From Stappia sp. BW2 (GTDB lineage Bacteria > Pseudomonadota > Alphaproteobacteria > Rhizobiales > Stappiaceae), in the NCBI RefSeq assembly GCF_008107695.1, contig NZ_VIRG01000053.1, forward strand, positions 62,001 to 126,000: 64,000 bases of DNA, read 5' to 3'. Below the pieces are notes generated by a model that was given only the letters and a program-made list of their open reading frames with translations, was not told the DNA's origin and did not search any database. This document shows positions 36,863-45,889 of the stretch, piece by piece; positions within the stretch are counted from its first letter, which is position 1; the number at the start of each line of letters is the position of its first letter. A program made the translations under genes and the position numbers.

Positions 36863-38404
36863 TTATGCTTTCTCCAGCGGTTTGTCGGCAAGGAAGTCGT
36901 CTTTGAGAATGTTCTTGCGCACCTTGCCCGCAGCGGTGCGCGGAAGGTCGTCCGTAACGGTGAAGCTTTTTGGCACCTTGTAGGGCGCAAGCTGCTTGCG
37001 GCACCAGTCGGCGAGCGTCGCCGTGTCCAGATCTTCACCCGGCCGCGCTATCAGAAAGGCCGCACCGACCTCGCCCCATTTGGTGTCCGGCACGCCGATG
37101 ACAACGGCCTCAAGGATGGCGGGATGACCGACCAGCACCTTCTCGACTTCGGCCGGATAGACGTTCTCGCCACCGGAGATATACATGTCCTTGATGCGGT
37201 CGACGATGTAGTAGTAGCCGTCCTCGTCGCGGCGCCCGATGTCGCCGGACTTCAGCCAGCCGTCGACAGTGAAGGTCGCGACCGTCGCTTCCTTGTTGTC
37301 CATGTAGCCCGGCGTGATGTTCGGCCCGCGAAACTGGACCTCCCCCTCACCCGGCCCTTCGACAATGCCGCCATCGCCGTCGACCAGACGGACGTCCGTG
37401 AGGATCTGCGGCTTGCCGACCGAGCCGATCTTGGCCGATGCGTGATCCTTGTCCATCAGGAACACGGTTGGTCCGGTTTCGGTCATGCCCATGCCGTTGC
37501 AGATGGTGACGCCGCGTTGCTGAAACTCGGACAGCAAATGTTTCGGCACGGGCGCACCGCCACAGCCAAGCGACCGGACCTTCGAAAAATTCGTCTTGCC
37601 GATCCTGGGTGACAGGGCCAGTGCCTGATAGATCGCCGGAACACCGAAGAAGCAGGTGACGTTTCCAGCGGAAACGAGATCGAGAACGGTCTCCGCATCG
37701 AACTTGCGCAGAACCGTCGACATGCCGCCGTTGAGGAAGATCGGCAGCGTTGGCAGATTGATGCCCGCCGTATGAAAGAGCGGCAGGAAGTTGACGCCCT
37801 TTTCACCGACGGAAAGCCCGGTGGCCTGGCAGTAGTTGATCATGTTGGCATAGGCCATGCCCGCCGTCTGGATAACCGCCTTCGGCAGGCCCGTCGTTCC
37901 GGAGGTGAAGAGCAGATACCAGGGCGCCGACGCCTTGACCTTGCCGCAACCGATTGCAGCAGGACTTGCCTCAGCCAGCAGATCGTCGAGAGCGCTGACA
38001 CCTTGACCTTTTGCGCCCATCGGCAGCAGTGACAGGTCGGCACCGGCGGCAAGCTCTGCAGCGGTCTCCGCAAAGTCCTGATCATGAAACAAAAGCTTCG
38101 CCCCGGAAGCGGCCAATATGGGCTGCAGTTCGGCAACCGGCTGGCGCCAGTTCAGCGGCACCAGAAGGATGCCGGTCTTTTGGGCGGCAAACAGCAGCGC
38201 GAAGAAATCCGGATGATTGTGGCAAAGCACCGCCATGCGGTCGCCCTTGGCAAGCCCCCGTGCGAGCAACAGATTGCCCAGGCGTGTCGCCCGCTGGTTG
38301 ATGTCGCAGAAGCTGAAGGCTCTGCCGCTGTCCCGGTCGACAAAGGCAGTTGCTCCGGGCGTGAGCTCCGCCCGTTTTGCAGCCATGTCGGTCACATACT
38401 CCAT
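36863..38404 (-). CDS. AMP-forming acyl-CoA ligase (long-chain/aryl acid type)
   Basis: A 513-residue member of the ANL superfamily. Motifs: the P-loop-like LLFTSGTTGLPKAVI, A5 GMGMTETGPTV, A7 GDIGRRDEDGYYYIVDR, hinge RIKDMYISGGENVYP and C-terminal catalytic Lys in PRTAAGKVRKN. It activates a carboxylic acid to its CoA thioester in the cytoplasm via an acyl-AMP. The start at 38404 follows GGGAGGACCT. It belongs to the operon TetR, enoyl-CoA hydratase/isomerase, ligase, MaoC, MaoC-like. Acid specificity cannot be read from the sequence. Confidence 0.9.
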   Translation of the reverse strand: MEYVTDMAAKRAELTPGATAFVDRDSGRAFSFCDINQRATRLGNLLLARGLAKGDRMAVLCHNHPDFFALLFAAQKTGILLVPLNWRQPVAELQPILAASGAKLLFHDQDFAETAAELAAGADLSLLPMGAKGQGVSALDDLLAEASPAAIGCGKVKASAPWYLLFTSGTTGLPKAVIQTAGMAYANMINYCQATGLSVGEKGVNFLPLFHTAGINLPTLPIFLNGGMSTVLRKFDAETVLDLVSAGNVTCFFGVPAIYQALALSPRIGKTNFSKVRSLGCGGAPVPKHLLSEFQQRGVTICNGMGMTETGPTVFLMDKDHASAKIGSVGKPQILTDVRLVDGDGGIVEGPGEGEVQFRGPNITPGYMDNKEATVATFTVDGWLKSGDIGRRDEDGYYYIVDRIKDMYISGGENVYPAEVEKVLVGHPAILEAVVIGVPDTKWGEVGAAFLIARPGEDLDTATLADWCRKQLAPYKVPKSFTVTDDLPRTAAGKVRKNILKDDFLADKPLEKA

Positions 38405-38506
38405 AGGTCCTCCCAACACCTGGTGCGGCTACGAACCGGCGGCCCTCGGAAGGTTGAGGCGATCACGTTGGCGATCATCGCTCGAACCTTCAGGCCGGGC
38501 CTCTCC

Positions 38507-39280
38507 TCAAGCCCACTTCCTGGTGAATTCCTTCATCCCCTCGAGCGTGCTCGGACGGGTTACCAACTCCAGAAACCTGGTCTTTTCCTGATCCAGACGC
38601 TCACGCACGATGCTCCGCCTGCGCTCGTCCCAAACATTCTGCCGTGTCGCACGATGGGTCTGCGCGAAGCCAGAAGCGAGTTCCGCGACCCAGCCCTCAA
38701 CGGTTGCGGCAAGGTCAGCCCCTTGCACGCGGCACTCGGCAAGGTCCAACGCAACCGCATCCGCCGCTCCTATGCGCGTGTTGCGATACTGGATCGCAAG
38801 GGCCCTGGAGGGGCCGATCCGTTCCGGCAGCAGCGCAGTCCAGCCGCCGTCCGGCCCAAACCCCACCTGATTGTAATAGGGCTGCACGAAAGCCGTCTCC
38901 GACATAGCAACTAGATCCGCCGCCAGCATCAGACCGGCAGAGCCACCCGTCACCGGCCCGTTGACGGCTGCAAGCACCGGCGCCGGAAAGGCCAGCAGGT
39001 CAAGGATTGCCTCGTGCAAGCTCCCGACCAGCACGTCGGAATAGGCGTGAAGATCCTCGGCAGACCCGGCATGGTCCATGAAGCTGCCAATGTCACCGCC
39101 AGTCGAAAAACTGGTGCCACGGCCGGACAACACCAGCGCAACCGGCTCGGCAGTGGCTGCTGCTGCAAGGGCATTTCGCAGATCGCTGACCAGAGCCGGA
39201 ACAAGGGCATTGTGCCGCTCCGGCCGGTTCAGCCAAAGCCAGATCGCACCGCCGCGCGTTTCTGTCTCGACGAGGCTCAT
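38507..39280 (-). CDS. Enoyl-CoA hydratase/isomerase family protein (PaaG-like active site)
   Basis: A 257-residue crotonase-fold enzyme. Oxyanion-hole segments are SGRGTSFSTGGDIGSF and NGPVTGGSAGLMLAADL. In place of the second catalytic Glu of hydratases it reads VGFGPDGGWTALLPERIG, with the Asp of the PaaG/enoyl-CoA isomerase type, so isomerase activity is at least as likely as hydratase. Start 39280 lies 10 bp after the TetR stop, with GAGG 8 bases upstream. Second gene of the TetR operon. Confidence 0.85.
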   Translation of the reverse strand: MSLVETETRGGAIWLWLNRPERHNALVPALVSDLRNALAAAATAEPVALVLSGRGTSFSTGGDIGSFMDHAGSAEDLHAYSDVLVGSLHEAILDLLAFPAPVLAAVNGPVTGGSAGLMLAADLVAMSETAFVQPYYNQVGFGPDGGWTALLPERIGPSRALAIQYRNTRIGAADAVALDLAECRVQGADLAATVEGWVAELASGFAQTHRATRQNVWDERRRSIVRERLDQEKTRFLELVTRPSTLEGMKEFTRKWA

Positions 39281-39290
39281 GACATGCACC

Positions 39291-39917
39291 TCAGGGCTTG
39301 ATGCCGTTGGCAATCAGGTCGTAGGCGCTGGCCACAAGATCGGCAATGGGCTTTTCCGACTTGAAAACCACCAGTTGCTCGCCCAGTGCCCGGGCAATTC
39401 CCATGAGCGCCCAGGCGCGGGTTTCCGTGTCGCCTTTCGAGATCTGGCCGGCGGCCTCGGCAGCCACCAGCCCCGACCGGTACCCCTCGGCAAATGTCCT
39501 GTAGTATTCCTCATAGGCGGCGGGATCGACAAACAGCGCTTCCTGAACGATCCGGTAAAGATCGGGATGGGCCTGGACGAATTCCAGAAACGCCCGAAGA
39601 CCGGCCTCCTCCGCTTCCAGGCGGTTGTCGATGTCCTGCGTTGCCTCGGCAATCGTATGGCGGACAAGGCGGCCCATTTCCAGAACAAGCTCGGAGAACA
39701 CCTGCTCCTTGGTGGTGAAGTAGATATAGAAAGTGCCTTGGGCGACGCCGGCCTCACTGGTAATGTGACCGATGGAAGCGTCGTTATAGCCTTTCTCGCC
39801 AATCACCCGTTCTGCAGCAGTCAGGATTGCCTTCCTCGTGGCTTCCCCGCGCGCCGTTTTCGGCTGATTGCTCGCACTCTTTTGTGCTGTTTGTGCTTCT
39901 GCGGCCGGTTTACCCAC
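39291..39917 (-). CDS. TetR-family transcriptional regulator (GTG start)
   Basis: A 208-residue repressor. The helix-turn-helix region is AILTAAERVIGEKGYNDASIGHITSEAGVAQGTFYIYFTTKEQVF, as in acyl-CoA-responsive TetR proteins; the C-terminal ligand domain is FadR/TetR_C-like. The start codon is GTG at 39917 with GGGAGG upstream. It heads the acyl-CoA operon and a perfect palindrome 24 bp before the start is its likely operator. An identical 14-bp core recurs upstream of livK at 56411. Confidence 0.9.
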   Translation of the reverse strand: MGKPAAEAQTAQKSASNQPKTARGEATRKAILTAAERVIGEKGYNDASIGHITSEAGVAQGTFYIYFTTKEQVFSELVLEMGRLVRHTIAEATQDIDNRLEAEEAGLRAFLEFVQAHPDLYRIVQEALFVDPAAYEEYYRTFAEGYRSGLVAAEAAGQISKGDTETRAWALMGIARALGEQLVVFKSEKPIADLVASAYDLIANGIKP

Positions 39918-39940
39918 CTGCTGTTTCCTCCCAACTCCTG

Positions 39941-39964
39941 AAACATGAATCAGTATTCATGTTT
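39941..39964. promoter_or_regulatory. TetR operator palindrome
   Basis: AAACATGAAT-CAGT-ATTCATGTTT is a perfect inverted repeat with 10-bp arms. The TGAAT-N4-ATTCA core is like operators of TetR-type fatty-acid regulators. It lies directly upstream of the TetR gene, where autorepression would act. The rest of the 462-bp gap to hemA holds the FNR box at 40204 and no gene. Confidence 0.75.
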
Positions 39965-40203
39965 GACACATGAAAGCAAGAACCTTCTGCACGCAGACCC
40001 GCGCGATGCGGCCATCCGGTACCGTCAGAAATCCCGGATCGGTTTGCTTTCTGCGGCGGCGCTGCAAACTTTCCGGCAATGAATTTTGGGTATCCTTGCG
40101 GCTCGCCCGAATTCACGAGCGTTTTCCAACGCTGGATTCGCATCGGTTTCTCGGGCTAAACTGCGGCGGCAGAGACTATGGCGATTGGACGCAGCCGTGG
40201 TTT

Positions 40204-40217
40204 TTGACCTTGATCAA
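40204..40217 (+). promoter_or_regulatory. FNR/FixK-type box upstream of hemA
   Basis: TTGACCTTGATCAA matches TTGAT-N4-ATCAA at 9 of 10 positions. It lies 163 bp before the hemA ATG. Oxygen-responsive FnrL control of hemA is established in Rhodobacter, which makes this site credible. Confidence 0.65.
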
Positions 40218-40379
40218 GGCCAAAACTTTGAATAGCAGTTTTGAATGGCTATAAGTTAGCTGCTATTCTGGAATCGGACGGAAAGGCTCCAGACGGCAAA
40301 GTTGGCCGCGCGGGACGCGAGTTGCGCGGGCAGGAGAGAGGCGCTGGCAAAAAGTGCCCGCGATGAGAGGATCCTGAGA

Positions 40380-41597
40380 ATGGACGTGAACGCGTATCTG
40401 GAAGAACGCCTGGGCAAACTGCATGACAATGGTAATTACCGCGTCTTTGCAGATCTGGAACGCCAGGCAGGTGATTTTCCGCGCGCAACCCGTTACCGCG
40501 AGGATGGTTCGGTTCAGGATGTGACCGTCTGGTGCTCCAACGACTACCTCGGTATGGGCCAGAACGAAAAGGTCGTGTCCGCAATGCAGGACGTGATCTC
40601 CAAATGCGGCGCTGGCGCTGGCGGAACGCGCAATATTTCCGGCACCAACCACTACCATGTTCTTCTGGAGAACGAGCTGTCCGACCTTCACGGCAAGGAA
40701 GCGGCTCTGATCTTCACCTCCGGTTATGTTTCCAACTGGGCAGCGCTCGGCACGCTCGCCTCCCAGGTTCCGGGCATGATCGTCTATTCGGACTCGCTCA
40801 ACCACGCCTCCATGATCGAGGGCATCCGCCACGCCCGTTGCGAAAAACGCATCTTCAAGCACAACGACTATGAAGATCTGGAACGCCAGATGGCAGCGGA
40901 CGATCCGGACGCGCCGAAGCTGGTCGCATTCGAGAGCGTCTATTCCATGGATGGCGACATCGCGCCGATCAAGGAAATCTGCGACGTTGCCGACAAGTTC
41001 GGCGCGCTGACCTATCTCGACGAAGTGCATGCCGTCGGCATGTACGGCCCACGCGGCGGCGGCGTTGCCGAACGCGAAGGCCTGATGGACCGTCTGACCA
41101 TCATCGAAGGCACGCTCGGCAAGGCTTTCGGCGTCATGGGCGGCTACATCACCGGCTCGAAGACGGTGGTCGACTTCGTCCGCTCCTTCGCATCCGGCTT
41201 CATCTTCACCACCGCCCTGCCGCCGGCACTGGCAGCAGGCGCAACCGCCTCCATCCGGCACCTGAAGGACAGCCCTTTCGAGCGCAAAGCGCACAAGGAC
41301 CGGGTCGCCCAGGTCCGCGCCGCCCTCGACAAGCGCGGCATCCCGCACATGGAAAACCCGAGCCACATCGTTCCGGTGATGGTGGGCGATGCCAAGAAGT
41401 GCAAATGGATCTCCGACATCCTTCTGGAGACCTACGGCATCTACGTTCAGCCGATCAACTACCCGACGGTTCCGGTCGGCACCGAGCGCCTGCGCTTCAC
41501 TCCGACCCCGCTGCACACGGCCGAGGACATCGAACACCTCGCCAGCGCGATCAACGACCTGTGGTCGCAGTGCGCACTGGCCCGCGCTGTCGCGTAA
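40380..41597 (+). CDS. hemA: 5-aminolevulinate synthase
   Basis: A 405-residue PLP enzyme condensing glycine with succinyl-CoA to 5-aminolevulinate, the first step of haem synthesis by the C4 route used by alphaproteobacteria. Seen: [41 protein letters not shown], and the PLP lysine Lys248 in [13 protein letters not shown]. Length and residue number of the lysine agree with Rhodobacter-type enzymes. The start is the ATG that begins the conserved [11 protein letters not shown]; a GAGG lies 11 bases upstream. Upstream lies an FNR/FixK box, downstream a strong terminator, so it is monocistronic. Confidence 0.97.
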   Translation: MDVNAYLEERLGKLHDNGNYRVFADLERQAGDFPRATRYREDGSVQDVTVWCSNDYLGMGQNEKVVSAMQDVISKCGAGAGGTRNISGTNHYHVLLENELSDLHGKEAALIFTSGYVSNWAALGTLASQVPGMIVYSDSLNHASMIEGIRHARCEKRIFKHNDYEDLERQMAADDPDAPKLVAFESVYSMDGDIAPIKEICDVADKFGALTYLDEVHAVGMYGPRGGGVAEREGLMDRLTIIEGTLGKAFGVMGGYITGSKTVVDFVRSFASGFIFTTALPPALAAGATASIRHLKDSPFERKAHKDRVAQVRAALDKRGIPHMENPSHIVPVMVGDAKKCKWISDILLETYGIYVQPINYPTVPVGTERLRFTPTPLHTAEDIEHLASAINDLWSQCALARAVA

Positions 41598-41621
41598 GCG
41601 CTGGAAAAAACAGATCCTGCA

Positions 41622-41656
41622 AAACCCGCTTTCCGATGGAAGGCGGGTTTTTCTTT
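41622..41656 (+). terminator. Rho-independent terminator of hemA
   Basis: A 13-bp stem AAACCCGCTTTCC / GGAAGGCGGGTTT (one G-U pair, 3-base loop) followed by TTCTTT, 25 bp after the hemA stop. Confidence 0.92.
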
Positions 41657-41854
41657 GACCGTTTTCCACCGTGGTTATCCCGTGACTTGAGCACGAGTTC
41701 CAAGCCTTTGCGGTTCCTGTAAACGATAAAGCGCATCGGCATGGACTACAGGATCGAGCTTCCATGATTTGTCGCCCCGGTTTGATGCGTCAGCAGCAAG
41801 ACCGGGACCCAGTACGCCGTGTCGTTCGAGGCTAAGACACACACTCAGCCGGTT

Positions 41855-41884
41855 ACTGGATCCCTGCCTGCGCAGGGATGACAA
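41855..41884. repeat. Dispersed intergenic palindromic repeat, copy A
   Basis: ACTGGATCCCTGC...GCAGGGATGACA with 8-bp arms ATCCCTGC/GCAGGGAT. Similar CTGGATCCC...GGGATGACA elements occur at 47888-48000 and 56803-56914. Such small palindromes are common in alphaproteobacterial intergenic DNA. The remaining 468-bp gap between hemA and the DUF1194 gene shows no gene. Confidence 0.6.
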
Positions 41885-42065
41885 GTTGCCATTACCTTCG
41901 CGCAAAAGTCTGTGTCGAGGGTTTTCCCGAATACGAGCGGGGCGAACCGTACAAGACGCGTGACACCAACAACAAACGTCTCGACGCGGCCATCGTCCGC
42001 CCTGCCCTTTTCCCATCCCCGCCCTAGCTACTCTCAGATGCCTTTGCCATGGGGAGACGGTTGCG

Positions 42066-42800
42066 ATGCGGATAATCCTTGCTGTTGTTGTCTGGTGCCT
42101 GGCCCTGATCCCGCCTGCTTTTTCGGAAGAACTCGACCTGGAACTGGTGCTCCTGGCGGATGCGACCGGATCCATCGATGAGGCAGAAATCCAGTTCCAG
42201 CGCAAGGGATATGCCGACGCGATCACGGATCCGTCCGTGCTGAATGCCATATCCAGCAATATCTACGGCAAGATCGTCGTCACCTATGTCGAATGGGCCG
42301 ACGTGCACTCCCAGGATGTTGTCGTCGACTGGACAGTCATCGACGGACCGGAGAGCGCCCGGCAATTTGCAGCGGAGCTGATGGCAGCCCCGCGCCGCGC
42401 CTATGGCCGCAACGCCATCGGCGCCGCTCTCCTGAAGGGCAAGCAACTGATCGACGGCAATGCCTATTCGGGCCTGCGCAGGGTGATCGACCTGTCCGCC
42501 GACAGCGCCAACAACTGGAACGGACCGACCATTCCCGAAGCCAGGGATATCGTGGTGTCCTCCGGGATCGTGATCAACGGGTTGGCGGTTCTGTGCCGGC
42601 ATTGTTCCGGGCGGCCGATAGCCTACGATCTGGAACAACGGTTCTACCAGACCATCATCGGCGGACCCGCCGCCTTCGTAGTGACAGCCGACAGTGCGCA
42701 AACCTTTGCCGACGCCGTGCGCAAGAAACTGATCCTGGAGATTGCCGCCAAACCCTCTGACGCGCAGCGTATCCTGAAACAGTTGGCAGCCTTGCAGTAA
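42066..42800 (+). CDS. DUF1194 (von Willebrand factor A-like) exported protein
   Basis: A 244-residue protein with signal peptide MRIILAVVVWCLALIPPAFS. The mature start LELVLLADATGSIDEAEI carries a MIDAS-like DxTGS motif where vWA domains bind metal, and the middle RRVIDLSADSANN is typical of DUF1194. Expected in the periplasm or outside. The function of the family is unknown to me. It is followed by the antiporter gene after 148 bp on the same strand. Confidence 0.85.
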   Translation: MRIILAVVVWCLALIPPAFSEELDLELVLLADATGSIDEAEIQFQRKGYADAITDPSVLNAISSNIYGKIVVTYVEWADVHSQDVVVDWTVIDGPESARQFAAELMAAPRRAYGRNAIGAALLKGKQLIDGNAYSGLRRVIDLSADSANNWNGPTIPEARDIVVSSGIVINGLAVLCRHCSGRPIAYDLEQRFYQTIIGGPAAFVVTADSAQTFADAVRKKLILEIAAKPSDAQRILKQLAALQ

Positions 42801-42948
42801 CCGTGAAACGGCCCTTGCACGGACCTTTCCAGTTGCATTTTCGCTTTTGGCAAATCACGGCTGTCACACAAGCGCGTCATCGCATTATGATTTGAGACGA
42901 CAGCCCAAGCTATCCTAACGTCACTGCGTGCAAGGGGGAATTCGTTTC

Positions 42949-44196
42949 ATGACAACCGGCCTGTTGCTTCTGGCACTGTTTACGGTCAGCTACACACTGC
43001 TGGCCAGAACACTGTCCAACGGCATATTGACGGCGCCGATCCTTTTCATCGGCTTCGGTTACCTGATGGCGCAGACCGGACTGATGCCCGGCACCGACGC
43101 GGAACGCCTGCTGCACATCGTTGCCGAACTGGCTCTCATCGTCCTGCTGTTTCTGGACGCGGCACAGATCAACCTGCAGGCCCTGCGCCAGCGCCACCAA
43201 TGGCCCTTGCGCATGCTTGCCCTCGGCCTGCCGTTGGCCATCATTATCGGCACACTGGCCGCAATACCCTTTCTGAGCGGTGAACCGCTTATCGTCGCAG
43301 CCCTTGCCGCCGCGCTACTCGCCCCGACCGATGCCGCGCTCGGCCAGGCGGTCATCACCAACAAGGCTGTGCCGGAGCGGGTAAGACGGGCCCTGACGCT
43401 GGAAAGCGGTCTCAATGACGGGCTGGCGCTGCCGGCCGTTCTGCTGTTCGCGAGCCTTGCCGGCGAAATGATGCAGCCGGGCGCGACAGACTGGCTGATG
43501 TTCGGCGCCAAGCAGCTGCTTCTCGGCCCGCTGGCAGGCGCAGCTCTCGGCGCGGTGGGCGGAGTCCTGTTTCTGGCGGCCAAACGCCGGGGCATGACCA
43601 CCGACACCATCGAAGGCATCGGCGCCATCGCCATGGCCTGCGGTGCATATCTTGCCGCTGACGAAATCGGCGGCAACGGCTTCATTTCAGCGTTCGTTGC
43701 AGGCCTCTTCTTCGGCAACGTCATCAAGGGCCAATGTGCCTTCATTTACGAATTCACCGAAAGCGAAGGGCAGATGCTTTCCTGGGGCGCGTTCTTCCTG
43801 ATCGGCCTTGCCCTGGTGCCAGAAGCCATCGCGCACCTTGATGCCGGCAGCCTGACACTCATTCTGGTGAGCCTGTTCGTGGTGCGCCCGCTAGCCGTCT
43901 GGCTCTCGCTTTCCGGGACGGATGCCGCCCCGCTGACCAAGCTCTTCTTCGGCTGGTTCGGCCCGCGTGGACTGGCGACCGCCCTGTTTGCGCTTCTCAT
44001 CGTTGACCAGATCGATCACGCAATCGGCCAGCAGTTGCTGAACCTGGCCGTCAACGCGGTCTGGATCAGCGCGGTCCTGCACGGCATCACGGCCGTGCCT
44101 TTTGCAAGGTGGTACGCGGCCCATATGTCCGGCCAGGACGATGCCGCGGAACTCAAGGCGATGCCCGCCATGCGGCCGGAGGTAACGGCAGACTGA
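42949..44196 (+). CDS. CPA1-family cation/proton antiporter (NhaP-like)
   Basis: A 415-residue inner-membrane protein with about 12 hydrophobic segments. The ion-binding motifs of CPA1 antiporters are present: APTDAALGQAVI and the ESGLNDGLALP helix with the Asn-Asp pair. It should exchange Na+ or K+ for H+. Its soluble C-terminus is short (about 25 residues) compared with eukaryote-like NHE proteins. The start at 42949 follows AGGGGG; an in-frame GTG upstream overlaps that ribosome site. It lies 53 bp ahead of the Rieske operon on the same strand, possibly co-transcribed. Confidence 0.88.
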   Translation: MTTGLLLLALFTVSYTLLARTLSNGILTAPILFIGFGYLMAQTGLMPGTDAERLLHIVAELALIVLLFLDAAQINLQALRQRHQWPLRMLALGLPLAIIIGTLAAIPFLSGEPLIVAALAAALLAPTDAALGQAVITNKAVPERVRRALTLESGLNDGLALPAVLLFASLAGEMMQPGATDWLMFGAKQLLLGPLAGAALGAVGGVLFLAAKRRGMTTDTIEGIGAIAMACGAYLAADEIGGNGFISAFVAGLFFGNVIKGQCAFIYEFTESEGQMLSWGAFFLIGLALVPEAIAHLDAGSLTLILVSLFVVRPLAVWLSLSGTDAAPLTKLFFGWFGPRGLATALFALLIVDQIDHAIGQQLLNLAVNAVWISAVLHGITAVPFARWYAAHMSGQDDAAELKAMPAMRPEVTAD

Positions 44197-44249
44197 AGTA
44201 AGACAAATCCGATAGCCAGGGCGTAGAGCGCCAGTAGCCGGGGGAAGAC

Positions 44250-45860
44250 ATGACAAGACAGGTTGTTGCCAAACTCAGCGAACTGCAGGACAGGAAACCG
44301 CACTACGCCCTCGTCGCCGATGTCGACCTTGTGGTCGTCCGCTTCGACGACGACATCTCCGTCTTCTACGGCCGCTGCCTTCATCGCGGCGCGCTCATGT
44401 CCGATGGCTACGTCAGCGGCAACAATCTCATCTGCGGCGTCCATTACTGGGACTACCGGCTCGACAGTGGTGTGTCCGAGTACAACAACTCCGAGGCCCT
44501 GCCGAAATTCACGAGCTGGGTTGAAGGCGACGATGTGCTGGTGGACGCGGACGAAGTCGCTGCCTGGGCACAGGAAAATCCGCAACCGTTCAACCGCGAA
44601 AGCTATCTTGGGCTTTATGCCGACACCAGCCACGGCACCGAGGAAGAACCGTATAATGGCCTGATCCAGCAATATGCCCGCGATGGCCTCAGCAAGACGG
44701 GACATCATGGCCGTGTCGACGCCATGGGCGTGCCGCGCAACCAGTTGCCAGACTGGGACGACATCCAGATCCTGACGGCTCAATTACAGAAATTCCCGCT
44801 TCTGGAGGACGAGCCGGTCGGCACCGATGTGGTGGTTGGGCCGAACGCCCAGAAGCCGCTGAGGCTGAAGATACCGCTACTTGTGTCCGATATGAGCTTC
44901 GGTGCCCTGTCGGAGCCGGCCAAGATCGCCCTTGCCAGAGGCGCGGAGCTTGCGGGCACCGGCATCTGCTCAGGTGAAGGCGGCATGCTGCCGGAAGAAC
45001 AGCAGGCCAATTCAAGGTATTTCTATGAACTTGCCTCGTCCCGTTTCGGCTTTTCCTGGGACAAGCTCGACAAGGTTCAGGCGTTTCACTTCAAGGGCGG
45101 CCAGGGCGCCAAGACCGGCACCGGCGGCCATCTGCCCGGAGCCAAGGTCAGGGGCAAGATTGCCGAAGTGCGCGGTCTTGAGGAAGGTGAAGACGCCATC
45201 TCGCCGCCCCGTTTTCCGGACTGGACGGACCTCTCCCAGATAAAGGATTTCGCCGACGAGGTGCGCACCCGCACCGGCGGCATTCCCATCGGCTACAAGC
45301 TGTCGGCCCAGCACATCGAAAACGATATCGATGCGGCGCTGGAAGTGGGTGTCGATTACATCATCCTCGACGGCCGCGGCGGAGGCACCGGGGCCGCGCC
45401 GATCATCTTCCGGGACAACATCTCCGTTCCAACCATCCCCGCCCTCGCCCGCGCCCGGCTGCACCTGGACAACTCGGGACGGCCGGACGTCACGTTGATC
45501 ATCACCGGCGGCCTGCGCAAACCGGCCGATTTCATCAAGGCTCTGGCGCTCGGTGCCGATGCTGTGGCGCTTTCCAATTCGGCCATGCAAGCCATCGGCT
45601 GCATAGCCATGCGAGCCTGCCAAACCAACAATTGCCCAGTCGGGATCGCCACCCAGAAGCCGCATCTGGTCAACCGGCTGGAAATCGAAAAATCCGCCCG
45701 CCAGCTCACCAACTTCTTCGAGGCCTCGGTCGAGCTGATGCAGGTCATGGCGAGGGCCTGCGGCTATTCGCACCTGAACCAGTTCGCTCTGGAAGACCTG
45801 ACAACCTGGAAGCGGGAAATGGCCGAGCTATCCGGCGTTGCCTATGGCGGCATCGCCTGA
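44250..45860 (+). CDS. Rieske domain fused to glutamate-synthase FMN domain
   Basis: A 536-residue fusion. Residues about 1-105 are a Rieske [2Fe-2S] domain with Cys43-x-His45 (CLHRG) and Cys62-x2-His65 (CGVHYWDY). From about 145 to the end is the FMN-binding alpha/beta barrel of the glutamate synthase large subunit: SDMSFGALSEPAK, FHFKGGQGAKTGTGGHLPG, DGRGGGTGAAP. The 3Fe-4S Cys set is 451, 457 and 462 (CIAMRACQTNNCPVG). There is no amidotransferase or GXGXG domain, so it is not an ordinary GltB; MgsC of N-methylglutamate synthase is a similar stand-alone FMN domain. Electrons probably pass Rieske to 3Fe-4S to FMN or the reverse. First gene of the redox operon, with GGGGGAA before the ATG. 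Confidence 0.85.
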   Translation: MTRQVVAKLSELQDRKPHYALVADVDLVVVRFDDDISVFYGRCLHRGALMSDGYVSGNNLICGVHYWDYRLDSGVSEYNNSEALPKFTSWVEGDDVLVDADEVAAWAQENPQPFNRESYLGLYADTSHGTEEEPYNGLIQQYARDGLSKTGHHGRVDAMGVPRNQLPDWDDIQILTAQLQKFPLLEDEPVGTDVVVGPNAQKPLRLKIPLLVSDMSFGALSEPAKIALARGAELAGTGICSGEGGMLPEEQQANSRYFYELASSRFGFSWDKLDKVQAFHFKGGQGAKTGTGGHLPGAKVRGKIAEVRGLEEGEDAISPPRFPDWTDLSQIKDFADEVRTRTGGIPIGYKLSAQHIENDIDAALEVGVDYIILDGRGGGTGAAPIIFRDNISVPTIPALARARLHLDNSGRPDVTLIITGGLRKPADFIKALALGADAVALSNSAMQAIGCIAMRACQTNNCPVGIATQKPHLVNRLEIEKSARQLTNFFEASVELMQVMARACGYSHLNQFALEDLTTWKREMAELSGVAYGGIA

Positions 45861-45889
45861 CCGGCGCGTTTCTTGAGGGAGGAAGACCA

